The notes below the pieces were generated by a model, which was not told the DNA's origin, searched no databases, and saw only the letters and a program-made list of their open reading frames with translations. From the NCBI RefSeq assembly GCF_017603965.1, contig NZ_CP071955.1, positions 3,691,501 through 3,755,500 of the forward strand: 64,000 bases of DNA. Reading direction: 5' to 3'. Below are positions 55,263 to 64,000 of this stretch, piece by piece (within the stretch, counting starts at the first letter, position 1; the number at the start of each line of letters is the position of its first letter). A program made the position numbers and the translations under genes. The DNA is from Xanthomonas fragariae (lineage in GTDB: Bacteria > Pseudomonadota > Gammaproteobacteria > Xanthomonadales > Xanthomonadaceae).

Positions 55263-56465
55263 TCACATCCGGCTGACAGTCGCCACCGCCTGTGCCACAT
55301 AGTCCAGGTTGCGCTGACTCAGTGCGGCCACGCAGATGCGGCCGGTGCCGACGGCATAGATCGCAAACTCGTCGCGCAGGCGATCCACCTGCGTTCTGGT
55401 CAGGCCCGAGTACGAGAACATGCCGGCCTGGCGCTGGATGAAGTCGAACTCCGGTGCGCCCAGCGTGGCGAGTTTTTCCACCAGTCCGGCACGCAAGGCG
55501 TGGATGCGCTCGCGCATTTCGGTGAGTTCCTGCTCCCACAGATCGCGCAGCTCCGGGCTGGTCAGCACCCCGGCCACCAGTGCAGCGCCATGCGTGGACG
55601 GGCTGGAATAGATCGTGCGGATGATGCGCTTGACCTGCGACTGCACGGCCTTGGCTTCGGCGGCGGTAGCCGAGACCACCGACAGCGCGCCCACGCGCTC
55701 GCCATACAGCGAGAACGATTTGGAGTAGGAGCTGGCGACGACATAGTTGTCGATGCCTTCGGCAGCGAGCAGACGCACCGTGTAGGCATCGGCCTCGATG
55801 CCCTTGTCGAAGCCCTGGTAGGCGATGTCGACGAATGGGAACAGGGTGCGTTCCTTCAACACGCCGGCGACCTGCTTCCACTGTTGCTTGCTCAGATCCG
55901 CACCGGTCGGGTTGTGGCAGCAGGCGTGCAGCAGCACCACGGTGCCCGGTGCGAGCTTGGTCAGATCGGCGAGCATGCCGTCGAAGTTCAGGCCATGGCT
56001 GACGGCATCGAAATAGGTGTAGTCGACAACCTCGAAGCCGGCCGCGCCGAATAGCGCGCGATGGTTTTCCCAACTGGGGTTGCTGATGGCGATGGTGGAA
56101 GTGGGCAGCAGCTTTTTGAGCAGGTCTGCGCCCACGCGCAGTGCACCGCTACCGCCGACGGTCTGCGAGGTCGCCACGCGACCGGCTGCCACCAGCGCCG
56201 ACTCGGCGCCGAACAGCAGCTCCTGGGTAGCCTTGTCGTACACGACCAGGCCGTCGATCGGCAGATAGCCGCGCGGCTTGGCGTCCTGCGCGAGCTGCTG
56301 CTCGATCTTGTGCACGGCGCGCAACAGCGGGATGCGCCCGTTTTCGTCGTAATAGATGCCCACACCCAGGTTAACCTTGTTGGGGCGGCTATCGGCGTTG
56401 TAGGCATCGGTCAGGCTCAGGATGGGGTCGCCTGGAACCTGTTCCACGTTTGCAAAGAAGGACAC
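55263..56465 (-). CDS. tyrB: Aromatic amino acid aminotransferase (class I)
   Basis: A 400-residue PLP aminotransferase of the AspC/TyrB group. GTG 56465 gives the family start SFFANVEQVPGDPILSL. PLP marks: SQTVGGSGALRVGADLL, CCHNPTGADLSKQQW (Asn), FVDIAYQGFDKG (Asp/Tyr), SYSKSFSLYGERVGAL with the Schiff-base Lys, and RIIRTIYSSPSTHGAA. Most likely transaminates tyrosine, phenylalanine or aspartate. It lies on the same strand as fbp but 260 bp apart, in a gap holding a CCTTCTCCC-type hairpin. Confidence 0.94.
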   Translation of the reverse strand: MSFFANVEQVPGDPILSLTDAYNADSRPNKVNLGVGIYYDENGRIPLLRAVHKIEQQLAQDAKPRGYLPIDGLVVYDKATQELLFGAESALVAAGRVATSQTVGGSGALRVGADLLKKLLPTSTIAISNPSWENHRALFGAAGFEVVDYTYFDAVSHGLNFDGMLADLTKLAPGTVVLLHACCHNPTGADLSKQQWKQVAGVLKERTLFPFVDIAYQGFDKGIEADAYTVRLLAAEGIDNYVVASSYSKSFSLYGERVGALSVVSATAAEAKAVQSQVKRIIRTIYSSPSTHGAALVAGVLTSPELRDLWEQELTEMRERIHALRAGLVEKLATLGAPEFDFIQRQAGMFSYSGLTRTQVDRLRDEFAIYAVGTGRICVAALSQRNLDYVAQAVATVSRM

Positions 56466-56766
56466 GGCATGACTCGCTGAAGGACGAAAGAGTGAGGGAC
56501 TTCCGAGGTGCTCGACCGCGGCAGGGTCAAAGTTCTCCATCGTATCAGGGCATGGCAGGCGGAGCATGCTTGGTTCCGTACGCAACGATATCGATGCAGC
56601 GATACGCAATAGACGCGCCCGTTACATCTTCATTTCGGCGTGTGTGGCGCGGCTGATGCGCGCAACGCCGCCATTCGCATGGACTCGCATGGACTGCTCG
56701 CCGGTAAGCGATTTCATCGTCGGCGAGCACGATGCGCTGCCCGGCGTGTTGTTTCAGTTACCTTTT
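56466..56766. other. Gap upstream of the aminotransferase gene
   Basis: 301 bp, with no recognised gene. A 73-codon frame on the plus strand has no ribosome site or family. Confidence 0.4.
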
Positions 56767-56946
56767 TCAGTGGTCTGTCTCGACTGACGGCGCGGTACCC
56801 GGCTTCTTGGCCGGCGTGTCGCCATCGGCCGGAATCAACCGCTCGGGCGCATCGCCCGCACCGCGGTCTTCGTAATGTTCGGCATCGCGTTTGCCGTGCT
56901 GTTCGCCCGGTTGGGCGGGCTGGTCGCGCAGTGGGTCGCGGGACAT
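56767..56946 (-). CDS. Small hydrophilic protein (59 residues)
   Basis: A short gene from ATG 56946 with a strong site (AGGAG, 7 bases upstream). The protein is charged and disordered-looking: MSRDPLRDQPAQPGEQHGKR, DAEHYEDRGAGDAPERLIPADG and DTPAKKPGTAPSVETDH, with no signal or hydrophobic segment. The family is not recognised, although similar short proline- and aspartate-rich proteins are common in xanthomonads. It runs opposite to the ligD remnant. Confidence 0.75.
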   Translation of the reverse strand: MSRDPLRDQPAQPGEQHGKRDAEHYEDRGAGDAPERLIPADGDTPAKKPGTAPSVETDH

Positions 56947-56966
56947 GGCGTACTCCTGGATGCAGG

Positions 56967-57305
56967 ATGGACGACCAGTTCACCGCGCGCGCGGTGAAGA
57001 GCATGCAAATCGCAAAGCGCGTGGTGTTCCCCATCATGCGAATCAGCAAGGGCGATGTGGCCGACTATTACCGCGCAGTGGCACCGCTGGCGGCAATACC
57101 AGCGTGTGCTCGTGGTCGCTACGCACCCGCGACAAGGCAACCGTGGCAGTGCCGTTACGCTGGGAAGAGCTCGGCAAGATCAGCGGGCCGGACGCGTTCC
57201 CGATGGACAAGGCATTGCAGCGTGCCCAGCGTCAACGCGCAGATCCATGGGCATCGATCGGTACTGGCACTCAAGCAACGCCTGTCGACGGGCAAAGAAA
57301 ATTAG
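56967..57305 (+). pseudogene. ligD: Remnant of a LigD-type polymerase/primase domain
   Basis: Two widely separated parts of the LigD AEP polymerase domain are joined. The first is its start (RAVKSMQIAKRVVFPIMRISKGDVADYYRAVAP, where KGDVADYY is diagnostic). In a second frame there is its end (SLRTRDKATVAVPLRWEELGKISGPDAFPMDKALQRAQ, then RQRADPWASIG). The roughly 200 residues between, with the catalytic Asp and His, are missing, and the frames differ. LigD with Ku performs bacterial non-homologous end joining, so this strain has lost this copy. Confidence 0.85.
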
Positions 57306-57413
57306 CGGCAGCGACCATACGCAACGCCGCCGTCGTCGTGTTTTGCCCGACCCGCAGGCCATGCATGCGGCCGGAGTCGCATTGTCACCGGCCGATTTTC
57401 GAGTCGATTCCCG
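57306..57413. other. Gap between ligD remnant and lldD
   Basis: No gene seen. Confidence 0.4.
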
Positions 57414-58574
57414 TCAAGGCGAAACCACAGTCTCCCGCGTCACCCGACTCAGCGCATCGCCGCTGATCTCGGCAATCGAATGCGTGCCGGTCAAGGTCAT
57501 TGCCACGCGTATCTCGCGCTCGATCAGGGAGAGAAGATTCTCCACACCGGCCTGGCCACCGGCCGCCAGTGCATACACGAACGCACGCCCGAGCAGCGCC
57601 GCGTCGGCGCCCAGCGCGAGCATGCGCACCACGTCCAGGCCGCTGCGGATGCCCGAGTCGGCCAGGATCTTCAGCTGCCCCTTCACCGCATCGGCGATCG
57701 CCGGCAACGCACGCGCGCTGGACAACACGCCGTCGAGCTGGCGACCGCCATGGTTGGACACCACGATGCCGTCGGCGCCGAAACGCACCGCATCGCGCGC
57801 ATCGTCCGGGTCGAGGATGCCCTTGATCACCATCGGCCCGGTCCAGAACTCGCGGATCCATTCCAGGTCTTTCCAGGCGATGGACGGATCGAAATTGGCG
57901 CCCAACCAGCCGATGTAATCCTGCAACCCGGTCGGGCTGCCGCGATAGGTCGAGATGTTGCCCAGATCGTGCGGCTTGCCGAGCAAGCCAACATCCCACG
58001 CCCAGCGTGGATGCGTCACCGCCTGCACCATGCGCCGCAGCGCCGCGTTGGGCCCGCTCATGCCCGAGTGCGCATCGCGGTAGCGCGCGCCGGGCGTGGG
58101 CATGTCCACGGTGAACACCAGCGTGGTCACCCCGGCGGCCCTGGCGCGCTCCAGCGCGTTGCGCATGAACCCGCGGTCCTTGAGCACATATAGTTGGAAC
58201 CACATCGGCCGCTCGATCGCCGGCGCCACTTCTTCGATCGGGCACACCGACACCGTGGACAGCGTAAACGGAATCCCGCACGCGGCCGCCGCACGCGCCG
58301 CCTGCACTTCGCCACGTCGCGCGTACATGCCGGTCAGGCCCACCGGCGCCAACGCCACCGGCATCGCCAGGGTTTCGCCAAACAACTCGGTACTCACGCT
58401 CAAATCGGACATATTGCGCAGCACCCGCTGGCGTAGTGCGATATCGGCCAAATCCGAGACGTTGCGCCGCAAGGTGTGCTCGGCATACGCGCCGCCATCG
58501 ATGTAATGAAACAAAAACGGCGGCAAGCGCGCCTGCGCGGCAGCACGGTAATCGGAAGCGGCAGAAATGATCAT
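57414..58574 (-). CDS. lldD: L-lactate dehydrogenase (quinone-linked, FMN)
   Basis: Oxidises L-lactate to pyruvate and passes electrons to quinone. The 386-residue protein starts at ATG 58574 ([20 protein letters not shown]). FMN and substrate marks: the N-terminal [69 protein letters not shown] and the active-site His/Arg in [10 protein letters not shown], then [16 protein letters not shown]. Member of the FMN alpha-hydroxy acid oxidase family. Confidence 0.95.
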   Translation of the reverse strand: MIISAASDYRAAAQARLPPFLFHYIDGGAYAEHTLRRNVSDLADIALRQRVLRNMSDLSVSTELFGETLAMPVALAPVGLTGMYARRGEVQAARAAAACGIPFTLSTVSVCPIEEVAPAIERPMWFQLYVLKDRGFMRNALERARAAGVTTLVFTVDMPTPGARYRDAHSGMSGPNAALRRMVQAVTHPRWAWDVGLLGKPHDLGNISTYRGSPTGLQDYIGWLGANFDPSIAWKDLEWIREFWTGPMVIKGILDPDDARDAVRFGADGIVVSNHGGRQLDGVLSSARALPAIADAVKGQLKILADSGIRSGLDVVRMLALGADAALLGRAFVYALAAGGQAGVENLLSLIEREIRVAMTLTGTHSIAEISGDALSRVTRETVVSP

Positions 58575-58804
58575 CGAAGACGAACGGCAGCTGCGGGGTG
58601 CCGCTGAGTGTAAGAGCCTGGTATGCACTTTGGGGGGAGTGCGAAGCGGCTTTTGGCGCTGTGCCTGCCGCAGCAGTCGGCCGATGCACGATGCACGATG
58701 CCCGGTGGGATGGACGGATGAGGAAAGGCAGACATCGCGCGACAGTGGCGCACGCATTGCGGCTCCAGCCGCAGTAATGGCGGGCGCCAGCTCAGGTCGC
58801 TGAG

Positions 58805-58844
58805 CCGCCGCCAGGCGGCGCAGTAGTTTTGTTAGCTGCTCTTA
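58805..58844. repeat. Hairpin repeat remnant (right end)
   Basis: GCCGCCGCCAGGCGGCGCAGTAGTTTTGTTAGCTGCTCTTA. This is the same short-right-arm form as at 5977 and 46291. Only the end remains. Confidence 0.75.
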
Positions 58845-59091
58845 TGCTGAGCAACTGGGCAGGTCTTTGCAGCGGCGACCATCGCAGTCTCGATCCGCGC
58901 AACGACGCCTTGCGATGCACGGTGCCGTCATCGCGTCGAGCACGCGCACCGCAAACCGACACCGTGTGCGGTTCCAGCGCGATGGTCTGGTCCGTTGCCT
59001 CCATACAGCGGCGTGTGTTGCGCATCCGGCTGTTTCGCGCGCAGGCCAGCGATTAAGATGCCGCCAGCATCCTGCTGACGAGGAGAACACG

Positions 59092-60300
59092 TTGATCATC
59101 CATCCCAAAGTGCGCGGCTTCATCTGCACCACCACGCACCCGCTTGGCTGCGAGCGCAATGTACTTGAGCAGATCGCCGCAACCCGTGCGCGCGGCGTGC
59201 GCCACGACGGCCCGAAAAAGGTGCTGGTGATCGGCGCGTCCAGCGGCTACGGCCTGGCTTCGCGCATCACCGCCGCATTCGGGTTTGGCGCCGACACGCT
59301 GGGCGTGTTCTTCGAAAAACCCGGCAGCGCCACCAAAGCCGGCACCGCCGGCTGGTACAACTCGGCAGCCTTCGACAAGCAGGCCAAGGCCGCAGGCCTG
59401 TACAGCAAGTCGATCAATGGCGATGCGTTCTCCGATGCCGCGCGCGCGCAGGTGATCGAGTTGATCAAGACCGAGATGGGCGGCCAGGTCGACCTGGTGG
59501 TGTACTCGCTGGCCTCGCCGGTGCGCAAGCTCCCCGGCAGCGGCGAAGTGAAGCGTTCGGCGCTCAAGCCGATCGGGCAGACCTACACCGCCACCGCCAT
59601 CGACACCAACAAAGACACCATCATCCAGGCCTCGATCGAGCCGGCCAGCGCGCAGGAGATCGAAGACACCATCACCGTGATGGGCGGACAGGATTGGGAA
59701 CTGTGGATCGATGCGCTGGAAGGCGCCGGCGTGCTCGCCGATGGCGCGCGCAGCGTGGCCTTCAGCTATATCGGTACCGAGATCACCTGGCCGATCTACT
59801 GGCATGGCGCGCTTGGCAAAGCCAAGGTCGATCTGGACCAAACCGCACAGCGCTTGAACGCACGTTTGCACACCCACGGTGGCAGCGCCAATGTGGCGGT
59901 GCTCAAGTCGGTGGTCACCCAAGCCAGCGCGGCGATTCCGGTGATGCCGCTGTACATCTCCATGGTCTACAAGATCATGAAGGAAAAAGGCCTGCACGAA
60001 GGCACCATCGAGCAACTCGACCGCCTGTTCCGCGACCGCCTGTATCGCGAAGACGGCCAGCCTGCCGAAGTGGACGATGAGAACCGCCTGCGCCTGGACG
60101 ACTGGGAACTGCGCAGCGACGTGCAGGACGCCTGCAAGGCGCTGTGGCCGCAGGTCACCACCGAAAACTTATTCGCACTCACCGACTACGCCGGCTACAA
60201 ATACGAGTTCCTCAAACTGTTCGGCTTCGCGCGTAACGATGTGGATTACGACGCCGATGTGCAGACGGACGTGACCTTGGATTGCATCGAGCTGGGTTGA
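59092..60300 (+). CDS. fabV: FabV-type enoyl-ACP/enoyl-CoA reductase
   Basis: NADH-dependent final reduction of fatty acid elongation, the FabV class, typical of Xanthomonas and triclosan-resistant. The 402-residue protein starts at TTG 59092 (AGGAGA upstream), reading [25 protein letters not shown] loop [21 protein letters not shown], and the FabV Tyr-x8-Lys catalytic pair in [15 protein letters not shown]. Full length, so fatty acid synthesis does not depend on FabI here. Confidence 0.95.
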   Translation: MIIHPKVRGFICTTTHPLGCERNVLEQIAATRARGVRHDGPKKVLVIGASSGYGLASRITAAFGFGADTLGVFFEKPGSATKAGTAGWYNSAAFDKQAKAAGLYSKSINGDAFSDAARAQVIELIKTEMGGQVDLVVYSLASPVRKLPGSGEVKRSALKPIGQTYTATAIDTNKDTIIQASIEPASAQEIEDTITVMGGQDWELWIDALEGAGVLADGARSVAFSYIGTEITWPIYWHGALGKAKVDLDQTAQRLNARLHTHGGSANVAVLKSVVTQASAAIPVMPLYISMVYKIMKEKGLHEGTIEQLDRLFRDRLYREDGQPAEVDDENRLRLDDWELRSDVQDACKALWPQVTTENLFALTDYAGYKYEFLKLFGFARNDVDYDADVQTDVTLDCIELG

Positions 60301-60480
60301 TTGCCGGGAGGGGAGATTCGGGACCGGGGATTCGCAACCGCGGCGTGTTGCGTCGCTGATCTTCGGCGAACCCGAAGACGTTGCAACGACGGCAGCCGGC
60401 ATTCGATGCCGGTTGTCGTTGGCTGATGTAACGAATCTCCTCTCTCCGATCCCGAATCCCCGGGAAGGCAATCGCCAATC
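60301..60480. repeat. Palindromic ATTCGGGA-type repeat
   Basis: Starts TTGCCGGGAGGGGAGATTCGGG and ends CCCGAATCCCCGGGAAGGCAA; the ends are imperfect inverted repeats. Inside, GCCGGCATTCGATGCCGG is a strong hairpin, and ACGTTGCAACGACG and CGTTGGC-type blocks pair further. A long palindromic dispersed repeat type, different from the MITE-like family, directly after fabV. Confidence 0.65.
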
Positions 60481-60509
60481 TTGCGGTCACTACGACCGTG
60501 GTGAGGCGA

Positions 60510-60547
60510 ACACCATAGTTTGTATAGGTTTGGACAGACTATGGTGT
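60510..60547 (+). terminator. Hairpin ACACCATAGT/ACTATGGTGT
   Basis: A perfect 10-bp stem with an 18-base loop (60510-60519 with 60538-60547). It lies 210 bp after fabV and just before the IS3 remnant. No T-tract. Confidence 0.45.
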
Positions 60548-60559
60548 AAAGCCAGCTAC

Positions 60560-60880
60560 GACGTCCCCCCGATTTTGAGTAGCGGCCCAGTGTGGAGTCC
60601 AATTCCCTACCCCGAGGAGATTGGACGTGAAGAAGCGTTTTACCGAAGAATAGATCATTGGCTTCCTGCGTGAGGCCGAAGCGAGCGTCGCCATCAAGGA
60701 CCTGTGCCGTCGCCATGGCTTTAGCGAGGCCTCCTACTACCTGTGGCGCAGCAAGTTCGGCGGAATGAGCGTGCCCGATGCCAAGCGGCTCAAGGACCTT
60801 GAGTCCGAAAACGCGCGACTGAAGAAGTTGCTGGCCGAGCAGCTGTTCGAGAACGACCTGATCTTCCCTAATAACAACTT
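60560..60880 (+). mobile_element. IS3-family (IS407-like) orfA remnant
   Basis: From GTG 60627: KKRFTEE, then an in-frame TAG (60651), IIGFLREAEASVAIKDLCRRHGFSEASYYLWRSKFGGM, VPDAKRLKDLESENARLKKLLAEQLFENDLI. This is the OrfA of an IS407-type IS3 element. The second half and the whole orfB are gone; after DLI the sequence is unrelated. Inactive. Confidence 0.85.
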
Positions 60881-60958
60881 TCTACGCAAAAGCCATGCCT
60901 ATCAAAAATCAGGAGCCAGTTTGCGCCACTCCCGATTTCTCGGACAGGCCCAGGTAGG

Positions 60959-63100
60959 TCAACCAGCAAAGGGGCTTACCATTCCGAACCCGGCGCTGGC
61001 GCCGCGATCTACTTCATGCAGCTTGCCCGCACGAAGCTCCAATACGCGGTCCGCAGAGGCAATAGTTTCGGGTCGATGGGCAATGATGACGCGAGTCATC
61101 GTCAACTGGGCTAAAGCAGCATTGACCTGCCGTTCGCGATGGACATCAAGATGGCTGGTGGCCTCGTCCAGCAGCAGGATGTGCGGCTTCTTGTATAGGG
61201 CGCGCGCCAAGACGATCCGTTGCTTCTGGCCACCCGAAAGCGAGGAGCCCATGTCGCCGATCAGGGTGTAGTAGCCCATCGGCATCGCCACGATGTCCTC
61301 ATGCACGCCCGCTAGCCGGGCGGCCTCCTCGGCGCCGCCATCGGCCGGCCCATTGTCGAACATGCGGATGTTGTCAAGGATGGAACCATTGAACAACTGG
61401 TCGTCCTGCATCACCGTGCCAACCATCGTCCGCAGCGCATGCTTACCAAGTTGCTGCATGGAACGTCCGCCGACAAGCACCGTACCCTGCTCGGCGTCCA
61501 GCAGTCCGACCACTATCTTGATCAGCGTGGTCTTGCCGCAGCCCGAGGCTCCTGTGATCGCCACCGACTCTCCATCTTGCACCCGCAGATTGCAGTGATC
61601 CAGGACCAACTCTTCACCCCCGCTGTAGCGGAATGAGACCTCCCGTAGCTCCAGTCCGTAATCCTGCGGTTGCGCAAGATCCTGGGGATGAAGGTCCTCC
61701 TCTGGTGCCGTCAGCACGATGTCGGCTAGACGCTCGGCATGCAGGTCCAGCATGCGGAACTCCGCGAGGTAGTCGGCGAGTGCTCCAGCACGAGTGGTGA
61801 ACTGGTAACTGAACACGAAGAACGCAATCAGCATGCCTGCAGTCAGCGCCCCCTCCAGCACCATGGACGCGCCAAGCCACAGGATGAGGACACGTTGCAT
61901 GCTGAAAGCTACGAACTTGAATGTGTCCAACAGGATCGCCAAGCGCTGTAGCTCGATCTCCCGGTTAAGCGTGTCCACCGCCTTGTTGGCGTGCATCCCC
62001 GCCTGGATCGCGCTACGGTTGTACAGGCGGACAGCCTGCATCCCCCGCATCACTTCAAGGAAATGCGACTGCTGGAGAGCCTGCGACATCAAGTGCCCAT
62101 GCTGGGCCTCACGTATCCAGCCGAAGGACACTACTTTGGCCAGCGTATAGAGACCGAACAACACCACCGTGATCGCCGTCAATAGCGGCGAGTACAGCAA
62201 CATGAGCAGCAGCGTCAGCAACGCCATCATCCCATCGAGCAGACCCTCAATGAAGCGGCTCGTCAGTGTCTTCTGAATGTCGGCGATGGAGCTGAAGCGG
62301 TTCTGCAGGTCACCACGCTGGCGCCGCTCGAAGTAGCTCTGCGGCAACGACACCAAGTGGGTGAACACGTTGACGCTCCACCCATAATTCAGGGCGAGGC
62401 CGAGCCGGGCCACGCACCAGCTCCGCAACGCGCCGACGCTGGCGTGCAACACCATCATGATGAGGAAGCCTACGCCTAGCAGGTTCAGCAGCTCGCCGTC
62501 TTGGAATGGCAAAGCGACATCGGTGATCACTTGGACTAGCAGCGGCGCCAGTAGCGCCATCACTTCCAGACAGAGAGCCAGCAATGCCAGCACTCCTAGC
62601 GAACGCTTGATGCCGCCGAGGTTGCCGGTCAGCCGCAGGATCCCGATGCGTGCCGGACGCGGCGGCGGCTCGAACTCTGCGATCGGCTCCAGCTCCAGCG
62701 CGATACCGGTGAAGTGCCGGGAGAACTCGGTGTGCGAAAGCACACGCCGACCATGCACCGGGTCGTGGATGACTACGCCATTGCGCCGGCAAGCCCAGAG
62801 CACAACGTAATGCTCCATATCCCAGTGAATGATGCATGGCATCCGCAGTTCCTGAAGGTCCTCGGGCTCAAGCCGAAGCGCCCGAGAACGCAGGCCCAGC
62901 GAGGCACCAATTTCCATCAAGTGGCTCAGCGTTGTGCCGTTGAGTGACAGCGGGAAGCGGCGCCGTAGCTCGGACAGATCACTATGCCGGCCATGGTAAG
63001 AGGCGATCATCACCATGCAGGCCAGACCGCACTCGATGGTCTCGGTCTGCAGGATGACCGGCAGGTGCTTGCGCCAGCCAAAGCGCAGCGGGGCGCTCAT
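60959..63100 (-). CDS. C39-peptidase ABC exporter (bacteriocin/microcin type)
   Basis: A 713-residue peptidase-containing ABC transporter. The N-terminal C39 peptidase (about 1-130) cleaves double-glycine leaders: QTETIECGLAC with catalytic Cys24 (ECG instead of the commoner DCG), His97 in EHYVVLW and Asp113 in IHDPVHG. The transmembrane domain is at about 160-440 and the ATPase at about 480-700: Walker A ITGASGCGKTTLIK, signature LSGGQKQR, Walker B ILLLDEATSHLD and the H-loop IIAHRPET. Related to CvaB. It is the third gene of the leftward operon, with ATGA overlap to the fusion protein. No substrate peptide with a GG leader was found in the window. Confidence 0.94.
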   Translation of the reverse strand: MSAPLRFGWRKHLPVILQTETIECGLACMVMIASYHGRHSDLSELRRRFPLSLNGTTLSHLMEIGASLGLRSRALRLEPEDLQELRMPCIIHWDMEHYVVLWACRRNGVVIHDPVHGRRVLSHTEFSRHFTGIALELEPIAEFEPPPRPARIGILRLTGNLGGIKRSLGVLALLALCLEVMALLAPLLVQVITDVALPFQDGELLNLLGVGFLIMMVLHASVGALRSWCVARLGLALNYGWSVNVFTHLVSLPQSYFERRQRGDLQNRFSSIADIQKTLTSRFIEGLLDGMMALLTLLLMLLYSPLLTAITVVLFGLYTLAKVVSFGWIREAQHGHLMSQALQQSHFLEVMRGMQAVRLYNRSAIQAGMHANKAVDTLNREIELQRLAILLDTFKFVAFSMQRVLILWLGASMVLEGALTAGMLIAFFVFSYQFTTRAGALADYLAEFRMLDLHAERLADIVLTAPEEDLHPQDLAQPQDYGLELREVSFRYSGGEELVLDHCNLRVQDGESVAITGASGCGKTTLIKIVVGLLDAEQGTVLVGGRSMQQLGKHALRTMVGTVMQDDQLFNGSILDNIRMFDNGPADGGAEEAARLAGVHEDIVAMPMGYYTLIGDMGSSLSGGQKQRIVLARALYKKPHILLLDEATSHLDVHRERQVNAALAQLTMTRVIIAHRPETIASADRVLELRAGKLHEVDRGASAGFGMVSPFAG

Positions 63101-63627
63101 TGTGTCAGCCCCGCCAATACCCAGTGATACATGGGACGCCGCTGCGCCAACATACGGACATCGACGATCATACCTGCGGAGACGTCCCGGCCGTCCATAC
63201 GGCCCGACGGCGACACCTGTATCCCCACCCGGTACAAACCTCGCTTCAGACCCTGTCCCGGCACGCGCGACACGTCAGTGACCACGCCGTCGTCCCACTG
63301 TTGCACGCCGCGGGGAAGCGCCCGGTAATGCACCCGGGCGGCCATGCCCGGATGAACATCAGGCACTGCCGATTCGTTGATCCAAGACTGCACGGTGGCT
63401 TCGCCCCGGTCATGCGTCAGCACTTCGCCGGCGGCCGTCAGCGATCGCCCGTAAGGCAACGCCAAGCCGACACCCATCAGCAGGATGGTCGACGCGATAC
63501 CCGCGGCCACCAGCAGCCGCAAGGATCGCGGCGTGCCCACACGCACCATGCCAAGGGCATGCCGCGTGTTCCGGGTTGACACGACTTCTTCCCTGAAAAC
63601 TCCCATCGCCTCTCCTTGTTTCTGCAT
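63097..63627 (-). CDS. Unusually short membrane-fusion (HlyD-type) protein
   Basis: A 176-residue protein. N-terminal FREEVVSTRNTRHALG and one TM (LVAAGIASTILLMGVGLAL) resemble CvaA/HlyD-type adaptors of C39 exporters, as do SLTAAGEVLTH after it and the C-terminal beta-barrel (WINESAVPDVHPGMAARVHYRALPRGVQQWDDGVVTDVSRVP). Typical members have about 400 residues with a lipoyl domain and a long coiled-coil hairpin that reaches TolC. Here those 200 or so residues are missing without loss of frame. It may be a natural mini-adaptor or an in-frame deletion. It overlaps the exporter gene by 4 bp. Confidence 0.8.
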   Translation of the reverse strand: MQKQGEAMGVFREEVVSTRNTRHALGMVRVGTPRSLRLLVAAGIASTILLMGVGLALPYGRSLTAAGEVLTHDRGEATVQSWINESAVPDVHPGMAARVHYRALPRGVQQWDDGVVTDVSRVPGQGLKRGLYRVGIQVSPSGRMDGRDVSAGMIVDVRMLAQRRPMYHWVLAGLTQ

Positions 63628-63645
63628 CCATCCGGGAATGACACG

Positions 63646-64000
63646 TCAGCCGACGATACGGCCATCGCTCATGTGCACGCAGCGCTGCGCCATGGCAGCG
63701 AAGCGTATGTCGTGCGTCACCATGCATAGCGTGACCCCGGCGGCGTGTAGTTCCCCGAGCATATTCATCACCATCGCACCACTGCGCGAATCCAGATTGC
63801 CAGTCGGCTCGTCAGCCAGCACGATCGAAGGCTCGCCCACCAACGCGCGGGCGATGGCAACGCGTTGCTGCTGCCCACCCGAAAGCTGTGCAGGAAAATG
63901 TCCGGCGCGGTGGGCCATCTCCACTCGTTGCAGCGCGGCCATGCCGCGCTCGCCTCGCTCAGACCGCGGTACTCCGCCGCGCAGCTTCAGCGGCAGGGTG
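63646..64000 (-). CDS. LolD/MacB-type ABC ATPase (runs off window)
   Basis: The C-terminal 117 codons of an ABC ATPase, with the start beyond the window. Signature QLSGGQQQRVAIARALVG, Walker B IVLADEPTGNLD, D-loop and VTHDIRFAAMAQRCVHMSDGRIVG. The DEPTGNLDS form marks the MacB/LolD/FtsE group, which works with FtsX-like permeases. It is 18 bp upstream of the short fusion protein, so an ATPase, adaptor and C39 exporter operon is indicated. A matching permease would be outside. Confidence 0.93.
   Translation of the reverse strand, partial: TLPLKLRGGVPRSERGERGMAALQRVEMAHRAGHFPAQLSGGQQQRVAIARALVGEPSIVLADEPTGNLDSRSGAMVMNMLGELHAAGVTLCMVTHDIRFAAMAQRCVHMSDGRIVG

Noticed and set aside
56566..56787. 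73-codon frame upstream of the aminotransferase gene
   Set aside because: No ribosome site, no family, and overlaps the likely promoter region.

Overview
This window is chromosomal DNA from a Xanthomonas-type gammaproteobacterium. GC-rich codon use, the FabV-type enoyl-ACP reductase, the speA/speE pair, the protealysin/emfourin pair, the IS types and the protein sequences all fit that genus. The species cannot be fixed from sequence alone. Many genes are decayed (tmk-like kinase, mtfA, ligD, a DUF885 peptidase, two alpha/beta hydrolases, a transglutaminase-like gene, an oxidoreductase with an internal deletion) and there are three IS elements plus an IS remnant, so this looks like a lineage undergoing pseudogenisation.

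Layout. 0-1.5 kb: start of a leftward NRPS gene running off the window, then a GC-poorer gene-free stretch with a degenerate tandem duplication. 1.7-4.7 kb: divergent polyamine genes speA and speE. 5-14 kb: PH/SHOCT protein, GH84 hexosaminidase, PII protein, ubiK-comM, a lipocalin, a 58-residue protein and a CSS/EAL phosphodiesterase. 14.3-17.3 kb: fatty acid desaturase plus ferredoxin reductase, divergent from a TetR/FabR-like regulator with a clear palindrome between them. 17.8-25 kb: accessory region with pseudogenes, IS701, a frameshifted transglutaminase-like gene coupled to a small secreted Rhs-type protein, IS30, and a four-helix membrane protein. 25-32.9 kb: tRNA-Thr and a tRNA half, birA-coaX-SPOR operon, mtfA pseudogene, phoPQ with a PepSY-like small gene, dusA. 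33-44.5 kb: ankB-katB, a DinG-type helicase, aroE, a PepSY-flavodoxin-reductase fusion under a likely Fur box, hemB. 44.6-53.9 kb: small secreted proteins, protealysin/emfourin, NUDIX, host-attachment protein, EcsC, DUF938 methyltransferase, IS3. 54-60.3 kb: fbp, tyrB-type aminotransferase, ligD remnant, lldD, fabV. 60.6-64 kb: IS3 remnant, then a leftward operon for a C39-peptidase ABC exporter, an unusually short membrane-fusion protein and a LolD/MacB-type ATPase running off the window.

The strongest unexplained signal is a family of about 140-150 bp hairpin repeats, with at least thirteen full, partial or decayed copies here. They have ends AGAGCGGCTAACAAAAC / GTTTTGTTAGCCGCTCT, usually bordered by TA on both sides, which suggests a non-autonomous Tc1/IS630-like element (a MITE). 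Three copies supply the TAA stop codon of the gene they abut, and two are broken by IS elements. Two gene sets merit attention as possible undescribed systems: the transglutaminase-like / mini-Rhs / four-helix membrane protein group (21.7-24.9 kb) and the C39 exporter operon at the right edge.
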